NCBI GenBank assembly: GCA_002368955.1
Contig: DFDY01000050.1
Span: 1 to 6,479 of the forward strand
Direction of reading: 5' to 3'
Source of the DNA: Bacteroidales bacterium UBA3816
Lineage (GTDB): Bacteria > Bacteroidota > Bacteroidia > Bacteroidales > P3
DNA: 6,479 nucleotides
Position numbers and translations under genes: made by a program. Shown here one piece after another: positions 4,973 through 6,479 of this stretch. The notes below the pieces were generated by a model that worked only from the letters and a program-made list of their open reading frames with translations, was not told the origin of the DNA and did not search any database. Within the stretch, counting starts at the first letter, position 1. The number at the start of each line of letters is the position of its first letter.

Positions 4973-5185
4973 ATGGTGACACTTGGTATAATTGGCGGGC
5001 AGGAGATAATTGTCATTGCCCTCATTGTGCTGGTTCTCTTTGGCGGCAAGAAGATACCAGAGCTTATGAAGGGTCTCGGCAAAGGCGTTAAGGAGTACAA
5101 AAAAGCCATGAATGGAGTGGAGGATGAGGTGAAAAACGCCGCGTCGGCCGATGAACCCCCTTCTCCGCAGGAAAACAATGGCTGA
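4973..5185 (+). CDS. tatA: Sec-independent translocase subunit TatA
   Basis: A 70-residue TatA. The short N-terminus (MVTLGIIGGQE) leads into one membrane helix (about 6-22), then the FGG hinge (23-25) and KKIPELMKGLGKGVKEYKK, the characteristic amphipathic helix. An acidic, Pro-rich tail follows. TatA polymerises at the membrane to let folded proteins carrying twin-arginine signals cross, driven by the proton-motive force. No tatB is present, in keeping with the minimal TatA-TatC systems of Bacteroidetes. The gene starts 3 bases after the preceding stop and overlaps tatC by 8 bases, so it belongs to the peptide operon. The precursor at 2303, which carries a Tat signal, is the obvious client; whether this also serves the whole cell is unknown. 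Confidence 0.95.
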   Translation: MVTLGIIGGQEIIVIALIVLVLFGGKKIPELMKGLGKGVKEYKKAMNGVEDEVKNAASADEPPSPQENNG

Positions 5186-5942
5186 CGGGAAGACCTTTTG
5201 GGGCCATGTGGAGGTGTTTCGCTGGCTTCTAATACGCTGCATCGCGGTAGTGTTAGGGCTTGCTGTGGTGGCATTCTGTTACAAGGACTTTGTCTTTGAG
5301 CAGTTAATATTGGCACCATGCAATAGTGATTTTGCTACATATAAACTGCTAGGGAAAATAGGTTTGGAGGCAAATGTAGGCCAGATAGATCTGATCAATA
5401 TAAATCTGGCCTCGCAGTTGATGACCCACTTGAGTATATCGTTCTACTTGGCGTTGGTTGTGGCTTTCCCTTACCTTGTTGTCGAGATATGGTTTTTCAC
5501 CAAACCGGCACTTTATGACAATGAAAGGAAGCCAGCGGTTCTGGCTATAACAGCATTCTTTTTCCAGTTTTTCCTGGGACTGGCGTTGGCTTACTACCTC
5601 ATTTTCCCGTTGACCTTCAATTTCCTTGGTACATATCAGGTGAGTATGAGAGTGGCAAATCAGATATCGCTCAACTCGTATATCAATACTTTCATTGGTC
5701 TGTTGTTCATGATGGGCCTCGTCTTCGAAATGCCCATTGTTGCCTACTTTTTTGCTCGCATAGGCGTACTTAAATCATCGTTTTTGAAACGTTGGCGCAA
5801 GGCGGCAGTGGTATTAGTCCTAGTGGCAGCTGCTTTTATTACGCCCAGCACTGATGTGTTCACTATGTGTTTGGTGGCTTTGCCTCTGTGGCTTCTTTAT
5901 GAGTTTTCGATAGTTGTGACGCACCATGCTGAAGTGAGATAA
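5178..5942 (+). CDS. tatC: Sec-independent translocase subunit TatC
   Basis: A 254-residue, six-helix membrane protein, the twin-arginine signal receptor. Likely membrane spans are about 16-36, 84-104, 121-143, 166-190, 207-222 and 230-247. Conserved marks include FWGHVEVFR at the N-terminus, P47, NERK (Glu116, matching E. coli Glu103), FEMP (Glu184) and TPSTDVF (Asp226). In HVEVFR the acidic residue is one position earlier than in the E. coli HLIELR motif, so the E. coli Glu15 position is Val here. The ATG at 5178 was chosen over the in-frame ATG at 5151: it gives the family-like N-terminus, has AGGA at 5169-5172, and overlaps tatA by only 8 bases instead of 35. Base composition is lower in GC than the flanking conserved genes. 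It is the last gene of the operon. Confidence 0.95.
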   Translation: MADGKTFWGHVEVFRWLLIRCIAVVLGLAVVAFCYKDFVFEQLILAPCNSDFATYKLLGKIGLEANVGQIDLININLASQLMTHLSISFYLALVVAFPYLVVEIWFFTKPALYDNERKPAVLAITAFFFQFFLGLALAYYLIFPLTFNFLGTYQVSMRVANQISLNSYINTFIGLLFMMGLVFEMPIVAYFFARIGVLKSSFLKRWRKAAVVLVLVAAAFITPSTDVFTMCLVALPLWLLYEFSIVVTHHAEVR

Positions 5943-5948
5943 TAATAA

Positions 5949-5980
5949 TTTTGCTGTGTCGGGAAAAAGTTGTACTTTTG
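5949..5980 (+). promoter_or_regulatory. near-consensus Bacteroidetes promoter for cstA
   Basis: TTTTG (5949-5953) supplies the -33 TTG. After a 19-base spacer comes TACTTTTG (5973-5980), an exact match to the -7 consensus TAnnTTTG. The ATG at 6003 is 22 bases past the -7 element, giving a short leader. TCGGG (5959-5963) and CCCGA (5983-5987) form a small dyad around the -7 element, which may be chance or an operator. No clear terminator separates tatC from this promoter. Confidence 0.85.
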
Positions 5981-6002
5981 CAGCCCGAAAAACGGCAAAG
6001 TT

Positions 6003-6479
6003 ATGATTACTTTTATCATCTCGGTTGTTTTGCTGGTACTGGGCTACTGGCTTTACTCTAAGGTTATTGAACGTGTCATCGGCGTGGACCCCAAGCGTGT
6101 GACGCCGGCCGTGGCGCATCCCGACGGGGTGGACTATGTGCCCATGAAGCCGTGGCGCGTGTTCCTCATCCAGTTCCTCAACATCGCAGGCGTGGGGCCC
6201 ATCTGCGGCGCCATCATGGGTGCCCAGTTCGGCACCGCCTCGTTTCTGTGGATCGTCTTCGGCTGCATCTTCGCCGGTGCGGTGCACGACTTCATCAGCG
6301 GCTTCATCTCCATCCGTATGGACGGTGCCTCGCTGCCAGAGATTCACGGCAAGTACCTGGGCAACGGCATGAAACAGTTTATGCGCGGTTTCACCGTGGT
6401 GCTGATGATCCTGGTGGGCGTGGTGTTCGTCAACACCCCCGCCAAGTTGCTTTCCGGTGCCCCGTTTGTTCCTGCTTTC
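6003..6479 (+). CDS. cstA: CstA-family carbon starvation transporter (3' truncated)
   Basis: The first 159 codons of a membrane transporter that runs off the window. CstA hallmarks are visible: GVDPKRVTPAVAHPDGVDYV (residues 27-46; E. coli CstA has DPTRMTPAVRHNDGLDYVP), IAGVGPICG, GAVHDF and SIRMDGASLPEIHG. Hydrophobic segments lie at about 2-18, 50-72, 77-97 and 125-145. CstA/BtsT proteins are proton-coupled carriers implicated in pyruvate and peptide uptake under starvation; the substrate in Bacteroidetes is not settled. The gene has its own promoter and GC-rich codon use and is probably unrelated to the peptide operon. No Shine-Dalgarno is seen before the ATG. Confidence 0.93.
   Translation, partial: MITFIISVVLLVLGYWLYSKVIERVIGVDPKRVTPAVAHPDGVDYVPMKPWRVFLIQFLNIAGVGPICGAIMGAQFGTASFLWIVFGCIFAGAVHDFISGFISIRMDGASLPEIHGKYLGNGMKQFMRGFTVVLMILVGVVFVNTPAKLLSGAPFVPAF

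Noticed and set aside
5151..5177. Upstream in-frame ATG as the tatC start
   Set aside because: It would overlap tatA by 35 bases and add a non-family N-terminus; the ATG at 5178 has AGGA upstream and a standard 8-base overlap.
5820..6347. 175-residue minus-strand frame over tatC and cstA
   Set aside because: It spans two convincingly coding plus-strand genes and the cstA promoter.

Overview
This window looks like chromosomal DNA of a Bacteroidales bacterium, probably a Prevotella-like gut or oral organism. The evidence is two promoters with the Bacteroidetes -7 element (TAnnTTTG), mostly SD-less A/T-rich leaders, a two-component TatA/TatC pair, and the protein styles of the XRE-type, PspC and CstA proteins. 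Host-like genes are GC-rich. No tRNA, rRNA, CRISPR array, integrase or transposase is visible.

Left third (1-2200): the C-terminal part of a beta-CASP metallo-beta-lactamase RNase-type protein is followed by about 390 gene-free bases. These hold a run of degenerate 7-bp repeats and an array of 54-bp repeats, each with an AACCCC-GTA-GGGGTT palindrome. Next come a small PspC-domain membrane protein and a striking 106-nt nested hairpin (1770-1875), a candidate structured RNA resembling 6S RNA. It ends in a terminator-like hairpin with a T8 run that abuts the start codon of a small XRE-type helix-turn-helix protein. A 15-bp hairpin with a 5-nt loop lies just after that gene.

Centre (2219-5942): the main interest is a complete-looking RiPP (ribosomally made, modified peptide) operon coupled to export. 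In order it encodes: an 88-aa precursor with a Tat signal (SRREFFK), a lipobox-like Cys and eight Cys at perfect 4-residue spacing; a radical SAM/SPASM enzyme; a second SPASM-bearing protein without the radical SAM CX3CX2C motif; a small helical accessory protein; TatA; and TatC. It matches the bioinformatically defined but, to my knowledge, biochemically little-explored 'CXXX-repeat peptide' systems of Bacteroidetes. The inferred logic is cytoplasmic modification of the Cys array, then export of the already constrained product by its own Tat translocase, perhaps as a lipoprotein.

The operon is a compositional mosaic. From about 2215 to 3375 the DNA is AT-rich (about one third GC in the lines counted). 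It then jumps to about 57-65% GC in mid-gene, immediately before the first SPASM cysteine of the radical SAM enzyme. The AT-rich block is exactly the precursor plus the catalytic core, which suggests that a substrate/enzyme cassette was exchanged by recombination.

Right end (5943-6479): a near-consensus Bacteroidetes promoter drives a CstA-family (carbon starvation) transporter cut off by the window edge.
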